DNA of 58,058 nt from RUG11237 sp045126515 (GTDB lineage Bacteria > Bacillota > Clostridia > Lachnospirales > Lachnospiraceae), in assembly GCA_045126515.1 (NCBI GenBank), contig JBGVOM010000109.1, positions 1 through 58,058 on the forward strand. The letters run 5' to 3'. Made by a program: the position numbers and the translations under genes. The notes under the pieces are model-generated. The model saw nothing but the letters and a program-made list of their open reading frames with translations, did no database searches and had not been told where the DNA came from. Each line of letters opens with the position of its first letter. Positions within the stretch are counted from its first letter, which is position 1. Below are positions 43,716-52,430 of this stretch, piece by piece.

Positions 43716-44591
43716 TTAGTTCGTCTTTTCAAAATGCTGATAGTCTTTGGAATTTTTCCAGTCACCACCCCAGGTGAAACCGTGTTTTGTAAATAGACGG
43801 TAGCACAAATCATCGTGAGTAATCATGTGTGGTTTTGCCGTAGTTCTGTCAGCATAATTTTCAGCATCCTTGTGGTAATATACAGGAACTCCATCCCGAT
43901 AGGTGATGTAAGGGTTCTGATAAGGATTGATGTCAATGGCAAAGCCCAACGCATGATTGGAGAGCTTCGTGGTACCTGCGATGACACGGTAACAAAAAGC
44001 TGATGAATTATTGGCGTTCATGGAAGCAGTATCTGTAGAAGTTCCATCGCCGGTCCAAAAATCATCAATTAAATACATAGACTGTATTTCGTATTCGTTT
44101 CTAAAAAGTTCAGTAAAAATATCGATACAATCTTCAGCAATTTCTTTGTTTACAATGCATTCCCCCACTTGAATCTTGTGTTCAAAATTATAGTGCAGTA
44201 CTTTTAAATAACGCAGTTGGTCTAATGTAATGTCATCATTTTCGCAATAGGATTTATTATAGATACGTGTCTTCAGCGTGTCGTTGATGACAGAAACAGT
44301 AAAGTAGCTGTCAGGGTGCTCGTAATCTAATTGGTCTTTTTCAATGATTTCCCCTGCCTGAAAATCTTCTATGGAAGAAAGAAAAACCATAGGTGTTGGT
44401 GACGGGATTGAAGTTGCGGAAATAGAAGTAGGAGTTGGGGTGTTTGTACTCATAGTGGTGGATACCTCCTGATTTTGTGTATAGTTTGTAGTTCCTTTTT
44501 TTAGATATATGCAGCAAATGCATGAAAAAACAATCACTAAGATGAGAAAAAGCAATAAAATATTTTTGCGTTTTTGACGTTTTCTGCTCAT
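43716..44591 (-). CDS. M15-family D,D-carboxypeptidase (VanY-like)
   Basis: A 291-residue wall enzyme anchored by an N-terminal span (about 8-28), with a Thr/Ser/Pro linker after it. The M15 metal-binding motifs are visible: S-N-H-A-L-G-F-A-I-D-I-N-P (His and Asp ligands) and the late D-Y-Q-H-F-E (His ligand). G-F-T-W-G-G-D-W precedes the last motif as in the family. It trims stem peptides. ATG 44591 is chosen because GGGAGG lies seven bases upstream; the frame is also open to 44627. It is separated from the upstream minus-strand gene by a terminator. Confidence 0.9.
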   Translation of the reverse strand: MSRKRQKRKNILLLFLILVIVFSCICCIYLKKGTTNYTQNQEVSTTMSTNTPTPTSISATSIPSPTPMVFLSSIEDFQAGEIIEKDQLDYEHPDSYFTVSVINDTLKTRIYNKSYCENDDITLDQLRYLKVLHYNFEHKIQVGECIVNKEIAEDCIDIFTELFRNEYEIQSMYLIDDFWTGDGTSTDTASMNANNSSAFCYRVIAGTTKLSNHALGFAIDINPYQNPYITYRDGVPVYYHKDAENYADRTTAKPHMITHDDLCYRLFTKHGFTWGGDWKNSKDYQHFEKTN

Positions 44592-44624
44592 AAAGATCCT
44601 CCCAATCTGAAATAGAAAGCAAAA

Positions 44625-44649
44625 CAAGCCATAAAAGAATTATGGCTTG
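44625..44649 (-). terminator. Terminator between the FliD-like and VanY-like genes
   Basis: Minus-strand stem of ten pairs, 44649-44640 with 44634-44625, loop of five bases, followed by TTTTGC. It ends the transcript of the 44678-45373 gene; the next gene starts 35 bases further on. Confidence 0.75.
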
Positions 44650-44677
44650 CTTTACTTAGTATGTAACCATGCAATCA

Positions 44678-45373
44678 TTAGAATAAAATATCATACATTG
44701 AGGATGAGGATAAATTACTATAAGTTCCTGAACTTGTGTAAAGAGAAGCAGTGTTGGAAGCCCCTTTGTTGGAAGCTACCTGTGCCATCAGGTTAGAAAC
44801 TGAATTTATCTGTCCTGCGTAGGAATAAGAACCGGAAAATGCGGTTTTTAAGTCATCCAAAGAAGCTTTGGATAAGGAATCACTGTTTAAGGAAAGTGTA
44901 TTGTCTGAATTCACAGTAATTCCTGCCTTTTCTAAAGTGGTAGAATTGTTAGAGGTTATTCTTGTCATCCATTCTATTTTTTTAGAAAAGGAACTTGAGT
45001 TTACATCTGCGGAAGAATCTAACACAGCGTTATAATTCTTCACAAAAGAAGAAATCGCAGATTCTAATTTAGAACGGTTTTCCTCTGTATAATCTTCTTT
45101 CATCAGTGTAGTGGCACTTGATTTTAAAGAAGAAATGTCAGAAGCTGTTTCTTTCCAGGCTGTGTTATCAGAATTCAGTTTATCAGTGACCGTAGAAGTA
45201 GTTTTTTCTGAGTTAGAGGTCTGGGCATAATAAGCTTTTAAAAGCTTGTAGTAGCTTCCGCTTTTGATGGAAGCATAATTTGATAACAGTGATGTTGTGC
45301 TGCCTGTATTATTTCCAAATCCTGAAAATAAGGCAGAAGCACCAGACGCATTTAAGCCATAAAAAGTTGTCAT
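44678..45373 (-). CDS. FliD-like orphan protein
   Basis: A 231-residue, Ser/Thr/Asn-rich protein without a signal peptide or membrane span. The segment F-V-K-N-Y-N-A-V-L-D, then G-I-T-V-N-S-D-N-T-L-S-L-N and a late L-D-D-L-K-T-A-F-S-G resemble the C-terminal part of the flagellar cap protein FliD. It lacks the FliD N-terminal region and no flagellar genes are in view. AGGAGG precedes the start, with a sigma-A promoter at 45427-45455 and a terminator behind it, so it is a separate unit. Function unknown; the FliD link is by pattern only. Confidence 0.6.
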   Translation of the reverse strand: MTTFYGLNASGASALFSGFGNNTGSTTSLLSNYASIKSGSYYKLLKAYYAQTSNSEKTTSTVTDKLNSDNTAWKETASDISSLKSSATTLMKEDYTEENRSKLESAISSFVKNYNAVLDSSADVNSSSFSKKIEWMTRITSNNSTTLEKAGITVNSDNTLSLNSDSLSKASLDDLKTAFSGSYSYAGQINSVSNLMAQVASNKGASNTASLYTSSGTYSNLSSSSMYDILF

Positions 45374-45426
45374 AGCAAATCACCTCCTCGTTTGAAGAAA
45401 TAAATTTTAAATTGTCTATATGTATA

Positions 45427-45455
45427 AGTATACGTAAATTTTAAGAATTATACAA
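45427..45455 (-). promoter_or_regulatory. Promoter for the FliD-like gene
   Basis: Minus strand TTGTAT (45455-45450), a 17-base spacer and TATACT (45432-45427). It is of the ordinary sigma-A type, not the sigma-28 type expected for late flagellar genes. Confidence 0.65.
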
Positions 45456-45557
45456 GACAGAAAATGCACAAAGTTGTTCACAAGATAAGTGGAATATGCT
45501 AAAATACATAAAGATAATGAAAAGTTATTGAAAGAAAAAGAAAGAGAGGATTAGAGA

Positions 45558-46655
45558 GTGAAAAAATTAAAGGTAAGCATGCTATTGCTTATGGTAGCAG
45601 CTACAGTATTAACAGGCTGTGGAAAGGGTAAGGAGCCTGCACAGGAGGAAGCAACACAAGAAACAGAGGAAGTAACAACAGAACCTACACAGGAAGCAGC
45701 AGATGAAGCACCAGAAGGTAAGGTAAGAAGTAATCTGACTTATGAATGGGTAGATGAAGAAGTGGCGAATACAAGACCAATCGCGGTTATGTTTAATAAT
45801 ATAGAAGTAGCATGTCCACAGACAAGCATTTCTAAAGCAGGTGTTATCTATGAATGTAACGTGGAAGGAAACTTAACCAGACTTATGGGAATTATTGAGG
45901 ACTGGAAAGGTTTAGAGAAAATTGGTTCTGTAAGAAGCTGCCGTGACTATTATGTGTACTGGGCAATGGAATGGGACAGCATTTACTGTCACTTTGGAGG
46001 TCCGGCTGCTTATGTAACAGAAGTATTGTCACGTGATGATGTGGACAACTTAGATGGTACGATTCTGGATGGAACTGTATATTATCGTACCTCAGACAGA
46101 AAAGCACCGCACAATGCTTATGCCAGTGGAGAAGGTATCTTAAAAGGTGTAGAAAAATATGAATATTCTTTAGAACACACAGAAAGATTCAGTAATCTGA
46201 CTCCACATTACAATTTTAAACCGGCTTCCGAACAGGTGGAATTGGCAGATGGAGCAATAGATGCTAAAAAAGTTACTCCGGGTGGATATGTGGTAAATAA
46301 ACCATGGTTTGAATATAATGAAGAAGATGGTATGTATTATCGATTCCAGTATGGAGGAAAACATATTGATGATTTAGATGGAGAGCAGTTGGCAGTAAAG
46401 AATATCATTATTCAAAATACCATTGGAGAATCCAGAGATGCTAAAGATTATAAGCTGTTTCATGTAGTGGATGAAAATAAAACAGGATATTATATTACTA
46501 ACGGAAAAGCCATTGAAATTACATGGAATAAGTATGTGGACTGGGATAAAACAAGATATTTTGACAAGAATGGTAATGAAATAACATTAAATGAAGGAAA
46601 AACATGGGTTTGCGTAGTTAGAGAAGATGCAAAAGAAGATACCATTATTGAATAA
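45558..46655 (+). CDS. DUF3048-family lipoprotein (YerB-like)
   Basis: A 365-residue lipoprotein: signal peptide with lipobox L-T-G-C (Cys21), then a Glu/Thr-rich linker. The DUF3048 domain has P-I-A-V-M-F-N-N, Q-T-S-I-S-K-A-G-V-I-Y-E, I-G-S-V-R-S-C-R-D-Y and a late W-K-Y/W-D block. The family is common in Bacillota; its role is unclear. The start follows GAGAGGA. uppP begins 20 bases after the stop, so they may share a transcript. Confidence 0.92.
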   Translation: MKKLKVSMLLLMVAATVLTGCGKGKEPAQEEATQETEEVTTEPTQEAADEAPEGKVRSNLTYEWVDEEVANTRPIAVMFNNIEVACPQTSISKAGVIYECNVEGNLTRLMGIIEDWKGLEKIGSVRSCRDYYVYWAMEWDSIYCHFGGPAAYVTEVLSRDDVDNLDGTILDGTVYYRTSDRKAPHNAYASGEGILKGVEKYEYSLEHTERFSNLTPHYNFKPASEQVELADGAIDAKKVTPGGYVVNKPWFEYNEEDGMYYRFQYGGKHIDDLDGEQLAVKNIIIQNTIGESRDAKDYKLFHVVDENKTGYYITNGKAIEITWNKYVDWDKTRYFDKNGNEITLNEGKTWVCVVREDAKEDTIIE

Positions 46656-46675
46656 AAAAATCTGTGGAGGAAGAA

Positions 46676-47566
46676 ATGGAAAATTTGATTGAGATTCTAA
46701 AAGTAATCCTTCTTGGTGTTGTGGAAGGAATTACGGAATGGCTTCCTATCAGCAGTACAGGGCATATGATTATTATTGATGAGTTTGTGCAGCTGAATGT
46801 TACACCAGAGTTTAAGGAAATGTTTTTCGTGGTAATTCAGTTAGGAGCTATTATGGCAGTGGTGGTGCTGTATTGGCAGAAATTGTGGCCTTTTGTATCA
46901 GGAAAGAATAAAGAACATGTAAAATATGCACCAAAGTATCAGGGGAATAACGGTTTTGTAAATTTCCTGAATAAGTATGTGAAATGGGATACCATGCAGA
47001 TGTGGTTTAAAGTGCTGGTAGCAGCATTGCCGGCAGCCATTATAGGTCTTCCTTTTGATGATAAGCTGGATGAATTATTTTATAATTTTCAGACAGTTTC
47101 CATTACATTGATTGTATATGGTATTATCTTTATTGTTGTAGAAAGCAGGAATAAAAACAAAAAGCCTGTCGTAAGAAATTTTGAAGAGTTAACTTATAAA
47201 CATGCAGTATTGATTGGAATTTTTCAGATTCTTGCATTGATTCCGGGAACATCCCGTTCCGGCGCTACCATTATCGGTGCTATGTTAATTGGAACTTCAA
47301 GATATGTGGCAGCAGAATTCAGCTTTTTCCTGGCTATTCCGATTATGCTTGGTGCAAGCCTTTTAAAACTTGTAAAATTCGGATTCACATTTCAGCCGGG
47401 AGAATTGACAATACTGATTATAGGTATGATAACAGCGTTTATCGTATCAGTTATAGCTATTAAAACCTTTATGTCTTATATTAAAAAGAAAGACTTTAAA
47501 GTATTTGGCTATTATCGAATTGTGTTAGGCATTATATTAATTGCATACGCCCTAATCGCAGCATAA
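46676..47566 (+). CDS. uppP: Undecaprenyl-diphosphatase
   Basis: Recycles the lipid carrier by removing one phosphate from undecaprenyl diphosphate; an integral membrane enzyme of 296 residues. The family motifs E-W-L-P-I-S-S-T-G-H (21-30) and P-G-T-S-R-S-G-A-T are present. GGAGG lies five bases before ATG 46676; an in-frame GTG at 46664 is less likely. It supports the polysaccharide and wall pathways of this window, which all consume undecaprenyl phosphate. Hairpin R5 follows. Confidence 0.96.
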   Translation: MENLIEILKVILLGVVEGITEWLPISSTGHMIIIDEFVQLNVTPEFKEMFFVVIQLGAIMAVVVLYWQKLWPFVSGKNKEHVKYAPKYQGNNGFVNFLNKYVKWDTMQMWFKVLVAALPAAIIGLPFDDKLDELFYNFQTVSITLIVYGIIFIVVESRNKNKKPVVRNFEELTYKHAVLIGIFQILALIPGTSRSGATIIGAMLIGTSRYVAAEFSFFLAIPIMLGASLLKLVKFGFTFQPGELTILIIGMITAFIVSVIAIKTFMSYIKKKDFKVFGYYRIVLGIILIAYALIAA

Positions 47567-47600
47567 CAACGAAGAACAATTCAGGGCTGTCCTGCAAACA

Positions 47601-47670
47601 GCCCATAAAAACAGAGAAGCTTTCGGAGCTGTTTAAATTCTGCTCCGAAAGCTTCTCTGTTTTTATGGGC
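47601..47670. repeat. Long hairpin element R5 between convergent genes
   Basis: Arms 47601-47629 and 47642-47670 are perfect 29-base inverted repeats around the 12-base loop TGTTTAAATTCT. The loop matches that of R1 (TGTTTAAGTCCT) at nine of 12 bases or better, although the stems are unrelated. It is preceded by AAACA and followed by GTCCG. A smaller hairpin, GGGCTGT (47584-47590) with ACAGCCC (47598-47604), overlaps its first four bases. It lies between uppP and a convergent gene and may terminate both. Confidence 0.87.
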
Positions 47671-47687
47671 GTCCGCCGGACAAACAC

Positions 47688-50177
47688 TTAATTGCTCGGC
47701 ATTTTCTTAAACTTACTTGCCTTATATCCCGGTACAATAGAACTCCACTTCTTTGCACCAATCACGGACAGATATTTTTTGGTATAAGTTTCTGATTTTG
47801 GTGTATCCATATATTTGTATACATTATAAGCTTCTTTATATCCCCATGGGGAGGTTCTTATCAGTCCCATGGATAATCCTTGTCGTACTTCCACATCTAC
47901 GTCATATTCGCTTCGAATAATGAATGCATCAATCATGGAATTAAATTCACATTTGTAATAGGCATATGCAATAGCAGCAGCTTGTGTACTGTCTCCGGCA
48001 GTGGATGAAAATCCCTGTTCAGAGAGAATAATTCTGGTTTTAGAACCATAATGTTTTTTTACATATTTTGTAAGCACTTCGATGTTTTGCGGTGTAATGC
48101 AAGGTGTATTTTCTGTATTGTTAATGCCTGTATTTCTCCAGAAAGCAGTAGCAGTCAATGGAGTAGGATATGCATGGTAGGCGATATTCCATTGTACCTT
48201 TGGACTTTCTTTTTTGATAGCAGAAGCAAAAGCAGTTAAGAAAGATTTTCCGCTAAAGCCATTGCTTCCTTTGGTCCACTCATTATCTAAAGAGATAAAT
48301 ACTCTGGAGTTTTTGAAGCCATGTTTTACACCGTAGTAAAGCATGCGGAAGGCCTGCGCATAGGATTTTGCATAATTGTTTAATGAGAGGTTTCCGGCAT
48401 AATTCCATACAGCATGGGCATTTGCCTCATTTCCCAAAATCCAGTTAGAAACGTAACAGTCTTTTTGTCCAAAAGTTTCACCCAAATAAGAGAAGGCTGC
48501 TTCTAAAGTTTCCCTGGCTTTCTTTTCTTCTGTGTTTAAAGCATAGTAATTTTTGCCACGCACTCTTGCAGAAGGATGAATTAAGTATGTTAAGTTGTCA
48601 TCCCAGCTTAAAAGCACTACCATAGAAACATTGATTCCTTTTGCATTGTATTGACGAACCAGCCCAACATAATAATCTGTAAAATAGTAAGTTTTTCCAT
48701 TGTATACGTAAGGGGTTCCGGTTCCATTGGTAGAAATCAGGTATTTCAAATCCATATTTAGAAGGGTATTCTTGGTACCTAAATCATCAATCGTAGCCCC
48801 CTGAATTCCTTTTTTAGAAGAAGGTACTACATATTTCATAGTATTTGTAGCACTTGCTTCCGGATTTGTTATGTAGGTAGGGGTGCTGATTACCACATAT
48901 TTTCCCCGTTGTTTTATGGCAATAGCATATTTGGTTGATAAGTTGCCTACGTTTTTTCCGTCAATTGGCAGGGTTACATCTAGATATTTTTCTTTTAAAA
49001 ATTTCTTTACAGCTTTTTCTACTTTATTATTGGATGGATTTAGTTTTACCAGGTAATAATAGTCATCACTGCTTTTAATCCGTTTATTTACGGTTGCTTT
49101 TAGACGGATTTCCTCACTGGACAAAGCCTTGGCCGAGGTGAATTTTGCAGAAGAAGAAGTTGCTGTATATTCTTTTCCGGTTTTTGTTACTGTAATTTTA
49201 GCCGTTTTTCCATAGGCACCATAGATTTTGTTTCCATAAGAATCATAAGCATAAGCCCTTGCTTTTACATAATATGTTTTCTTGGCAGGATTCGTAAAAC
49301 TGTAAGAAGTTTTTGTGCCAAGAGTATAGGTGGATACATTTTTCTTAAAATTCTTATTGGTTGCTACCTTGATTTCATATCCTTTTGCCTTTGCGGTTTT
49401 TCCTAATTTGATAGTCAGCTTGTTAGATGCGTTTTTTAGGGAAGTGACCGTAACAGGGGCAGGGGCTGCTTTTTCCCATTTTGCATATAAGGTTACATTG
49501 CCGTAACTTCCGGAAGAAATAGAAGTTATTTGTTTTCCGGTGAAATTGCTGGTGGTATACCAGCCTTTAAAAATGTATTTTTTCTTTGACGGTTCGGGCA
49601 GAAGAATCTGCGGGGAGGTTATGGTGTATGTATTAGTTGGCGAAACAGATACAAAGGAACCTCCATTTAAGGAATAATTAATGTTATAAGTGGTTAGTTT
49701 CCATTTAGCAAGGAGAGTGACATCTCTTTTTGCTCTTTTATTGTTTTGAATAGAAAATGTATTGTTAACATCATCTTGAGCATACCAGTAAACAAAGGTG
49801 TAGCCTGATTTTTCAGGTGCAGGAAGATTTCCCCAAGGTTGCCCGCTGACTTGCACAATAGGTGTTATATAAGTTTTTCCCTGATAAGTCCACTCATTGT
49901 TAGGATTGGAAAATTCTAATGTGTACATTATTTTGGGATTAGATGTAGGGGTAAGTGAAGCAGTTGGTTTCGGCATATCACTAGGTGTTTGAGTGATTTG
50001 GCTGGTTGGAACCGGTGTGACTTCATCGGATGGTTCCGTTGAAATTGTAGCAGTCTGTGTAGGCTCCGCAGCCATAATAGTTTGTGTGTTGCTGTTCCAG
50101 ATAAAAAAAGAGCATACCAGAATACTAAAAAAGTAAAATAAACCAGTAGCCTTTTTGGATAAGTAATTCTTTCTCAT
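47688..50177 (-). CDS. Large secreted protein with InlB-type repeats and DUF5722 glycosidase-like domain
   Basis: An 829-residue exported protein. A signal peptide (about 1-35) is followed by a Thr/Pro-rich linker and two InlB/Listeria-Bacteroides repeats (about 85-235) ending in K-R-D-V-T-L-L-A-K-W and G-N-V-T-L-Y-A-K-W. Next are two fibronectin-like segments (about 240-440). The C-terminal domain (about 445-800) resembles DUF5722, with barrel-like motifs N-W-I-L-G-N-E-A-N and I-I-L-S-E-Q-G-F that could supply two catalytic glutamates. It may bind or cut a polysaccharide. GGAGGGAG precedes the start. No wall-anchor motif is seen at the C-terminus. Confidence 0.8.
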   Translation of the reverse strand: MRKNYLSKKATGLFYFFSILVCSFFIWNSNTQTIMAAEPTQTATISTEPSDEVTPVPTSQITQTPSDMPKPTASLTPTSNPKIMYTLEFSNPNNEWTYQGKTYITPIVQVSGQPWGNLPAPEKSGYTFVYWYAQDDVNNTFSIQNNKRAKRDVTLLAKWKLTTYNINYSLNGGSFVSVSPTNTYTITSPQILLPEPSKKKYIFKGWYTTSNFTGKQITSISSGSYGNVTLYAKWEKAAPAPVTVTSLKNASNKLTIKLGKTAKAKGYEIKVATNKNFKKNVSTYTLGTKTSYSFTNPAKKTYYVKARAYAYDSYGNKIYGAYGKTAKITVTKTGKEYTATSSSAKFTSAKALSSEEIRLKATVNKRIKSSDDYYYLVKLNPSNNKVEKAVKKFLKEKYLDVTLPIDGKNVGNLSTKYAIAIKQRGKYVVISTPTYITNPEASATNTMKYVVPSSKKGIQGATIDDLGTKNTLLNMDLKYLISTNGTGTPYVYNGKTYYFTDYYVGLVRQYNAKGINVSMVVLLSWDDNLTYLIHPSARVRGKNYYALNTEEKKARETLEAAFSYLGETFGQKDCYVSNWILGNEANAHAVWNYAGNLSLNNYAKSYAQAFRMLYYGVKHGFKNSRVFISLDNEWTKGSNGFSGKSFLTAFASAIKKESPKVQWNIAYHAYPTPLTATAFWRNTGINNTENTPCITPQNIEVLTKYVKKHYGSKTRIILSEQGFSSTAGDSTQAAAIAYAYYKCEFNSMIDAFIIRSEYDVDVEVRQGLSMGLIRTSPWGYKEAYNVYKYMDTPKSETYTKKYLSVIGAKKWSSIVPGYKASKFKKMPSN

Positions 50178-50396
50178 TAACTCCCTCCATTCTTTTTTTC
50201 GATAGAATTTGTCAAAATTCTACATGAAATATAAAAAAATTACATACATCTACTATATTAAACAATAGGAAAGCCTTTTGCAAGAAAATATTATCTTGCT
50301 TTTGCAGTGCTTTTTTGCTAACATAAGAAATGGTCAAAAGTTGTTTTACAAGCATATGTTAAATATTACAGCAGAAAGTGATGGAAGTGTGAGAAA

Positions 50397-51464
50397 ATGA
50401 AAAAATGGGAAGATAATGTACGAAAAGTTGTTCCATATATACCGGGAGAACAGCCAAAAGAAAAAGGAATTATCAAACTGAATACAAATGAAAATCCATA
50501 TCCGCCATCAGAAAGGGTAAGAAAGGCATTAGAAGAAACTGATGTGGAAAAGTTCAGACTATATCCGGATCCGACCATAGACAGTCTGGTGTCTGCCATT
50601 GCGGGATATTATGGCGTAGAAAAAGAAAAGGTGTTTGTAGGTGTTGGATCAGATGATGTGATCGCAATGTCTTTTATGACATTTTTTAACAGTGATAAGC
50701 CGATTTTATTTCCGGATATTACCTATTCCTTTTATGACGTGTGGGCAGATATGTTGAAGATTCCATATGAAACACAGGCGCTGGATGATGAATTTCATAT
50801 AGTAAAAGAGGACTATATGAAAGAAAATGGTGGAATTATTTTCCCAAACCCAAATGCACCTACGGGTGTTTTTGAAGATTTGTCTGTAGTAGAAGAAATC
50901 GTAGCAAAAAATCCGGACAGTGTGGTTATCGTAGATGAAGCTTATGTGGATTTTGGCGGCAAAAGTGCACTTTCTTTATTGGATAAATATGATAATCTGT
51001 TAGTGGTGCAGACATATTCAAAATCCCGTTCTATGGCAGGGATGAGAATAGGTTTTGCCATAGGAAATAAAGAACTGATTAAATATTTAAATGATGTGAA
51101 ATATTCTTTTAATTCTTATACCATGAACGAAACAGCGATTCGTTTTGGGGTGGCGGCCATAGAGGATAAGGAATACTTTGAAGAAACAGTAAAGAAGATT
51201 ATAGCCACTAGAGAATGGACCAAGAAAGAGCTTACAAGACTTGGATTTACATTTCCAGATTCAAAATCCAATTTTATTTTTGCATCTCACGAAGTGATTC
51301 CTGCAGAGGAACTGCAACGGGCACTGCGAAAAGAAAAAATTGTGGTGAGGTATTTTAAAAAGCCTAGAATTGATAATTATTTGAGAATTACGGTAGGAAC
51401 CCAGAAAGAAATGGAAATTTTAATTCAAACCTTAGAAAAATACATAAAAAGCAGAAAAAATTAA
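50397..51464 (+). CDS. hisC: Histidinol-phosphate aminotransferase
   Basis: A 355-residue PLP enzyme of histidine synthesis (class I/II fold). It shows L-N-T-N-E-N-P-Y-P-P-S, F-P-N-P-N-A-P-T-G and V-D-E-A-Y-V-D-F. The cofactor lysine is K209 in Q-T-Y-S-K-S-R-S-M-A-G-M-R. No other his genes lie nearby, as is common for scattered hisC copies; another amino acid substrate is possible. The next gene follows after 14 bases. Confidence 0.93.
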   Translation: MKKWEDNVRKVVPYIPGEQPKEKGIIKLNTNENPYPPSERVRKALEETDVEKFRLYPDPTIDSLVSAIAGYYGVEKEKVFVGVGSDDVIAMSFMTFFNSDKPILFPDITYSFYDVWADMLKIPYETQALDDEFHIVKEDYMKENGGIIFPNPNAPTGVFEDLSVVEEIVAKNPDSVVIVDEAYVDFGGKSALSLLDKYDNLLVVQTYSKSRSMAGMRIGFAIGNKELIKYLNDVKYSFNSYTMNETAIRFGVAAIEDKEYFEETVKKIIATREWTKKELTRLGFTFPDSKSNFIFASHEVIPAEELQRALRKEKIVVRYFKKPRIDNYLRITVGTQKEMEILIQTLEKYIKSRKN

Positions 51465-51478
51465 TTCAGGAGGATTGT

Positions 51479-52366
51479 ATGTTAAAACAGATTTTAAGTG
51501 GTGTAGTTATTGGTGTTGCTAATATTATACCGGGAGTTAGTGGAGGAACCATGATGGTTGCCATGGGAATTTATGATAAATTAATTTCCGCCATCACAGG
51601 ACTTTTTAAAAATTTTAAGAAAAGTTTTCGATTTTTACTTCCAATTGGAATTGGAATGGTATTGGGGATAGTGGTGTTATCCAAAGTAATTGCGGTTATG
51701 TTTGATGTAATACCATTTCAGACAAACTGCCTGTTTATCGGATTGATTATCGGCAGTTTCCCGTTTATTATAAAAAATGTAAAGGGACATTCCATTCGTA
51801 TTTCCCATGTGATTGCATGTTTATTGTTTTTTGGATTAGTTCTCGGTTCGGCGTTGATGGGAGATGGCAGTGGCAGTGAAGCTGCACTGACAGGTGGGAT
51901 GATTCCTATGGTAAAATTGTTTGCAGTGGGAATCATTGCATCAGCTACTATGATTATACCAGGAGTCAGTGGTTCTATGGTACTTATGATTTTAGGCTAT
52001 TACGATGCGATTATTTCAAACATCAGTTTGTTTATAGAAAATCTGGTTACTTTGAATGTAGAGGGTATTATCGAAGGATTGTTGATTTTCGTTCCTTTTG
52101 GACTTGGGATTGTGGCAGGTGTATTCATTATTGCCAAGCTGGTAGAAATTATCTTCCAGAAGTTTCCATTAGTTGCTTATTGGGCGATTATAGGATTGAT
52201 TGTGGCATCACCGTTTGCAATCTTTATTTCAGCAGGGGTTGAGGGTATTAATGTGATAAGCGTTGTTACCGGTATCGTTGCACTTGCAATTGGTGCATTC
52301 GCAGGAAATAAGCTTGGTGGAGATAACGTAGAAGACAAGGGAATGGAAGAAGAAGTTACTGCGTAA
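51479..52366 (+). CDS. DUF368 membrane protein, undecaprenyl-phosphate transporter type
   Basis: A 295-residue protein with about eight spans and the duplicated motif N-I-I-P-G-V-S-G-G-T / M-I-I-P-G-V-S-G-S of DUF368. Members (PopT) have been reported to return undecaprenyl phosphate to the inner membrane face. With UppP at 46676, both recycling steps of the lipid carrier are encoded within six kilobases. AGGAGG precedes the ATG. A strong two-way terminator follows. Confidence 0.93.
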   Translation: MLKQILSGVVIGVANIIPGVSGGTMMVAMGIYDKLISAITGLFKNFKKSFRFLLPIGIGMVLGIVVLSKVIAVMFDVIPFQTNCLFIGLIIGSFPFIIKNVKGHSIRISHVIACLLFFGLVLGSALMGDGSGSEAALTGGMIPMVKLFAVGIIASATMIIPGVSGSMVLMILGYYDAIISNISLFIENLVTLNVEGIIEGLLIFVPFGLGIVAGVFIIAKLVEIIFQKFPLVAYWAIIGLIVASPFAIFISAGVEGINVISVVTGIVALAIGAFAGNKLGGDNVEDKGMEEEVTA

Positions 52367-52400
52367 TCGAGAAACTTTTATTAATAAGAGAATAAGAAGA

Positions 52401-52430
52401 ACGGCACACTTTATCAAGTGTGCCGTTTTT
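52401..52430. terminator. Bidirectional terminator
   Basis: Perfect 11-pair stem 52401-52411 with 52416-52426, loop TATC, T-run 52426-52430 on the plus strand. It lies between convergent genes; the last codons and stop of the minus-strand gene (stop at 52416-52414) are inside it. Confidence 0.85.

Noticed and set aside
50279..50320. Small hairpin with T-run upstream of hisC
   Set aside because: Six-pair AT-rich stem in an AT-rich gap between divergent genes; too weak to call a terminator.
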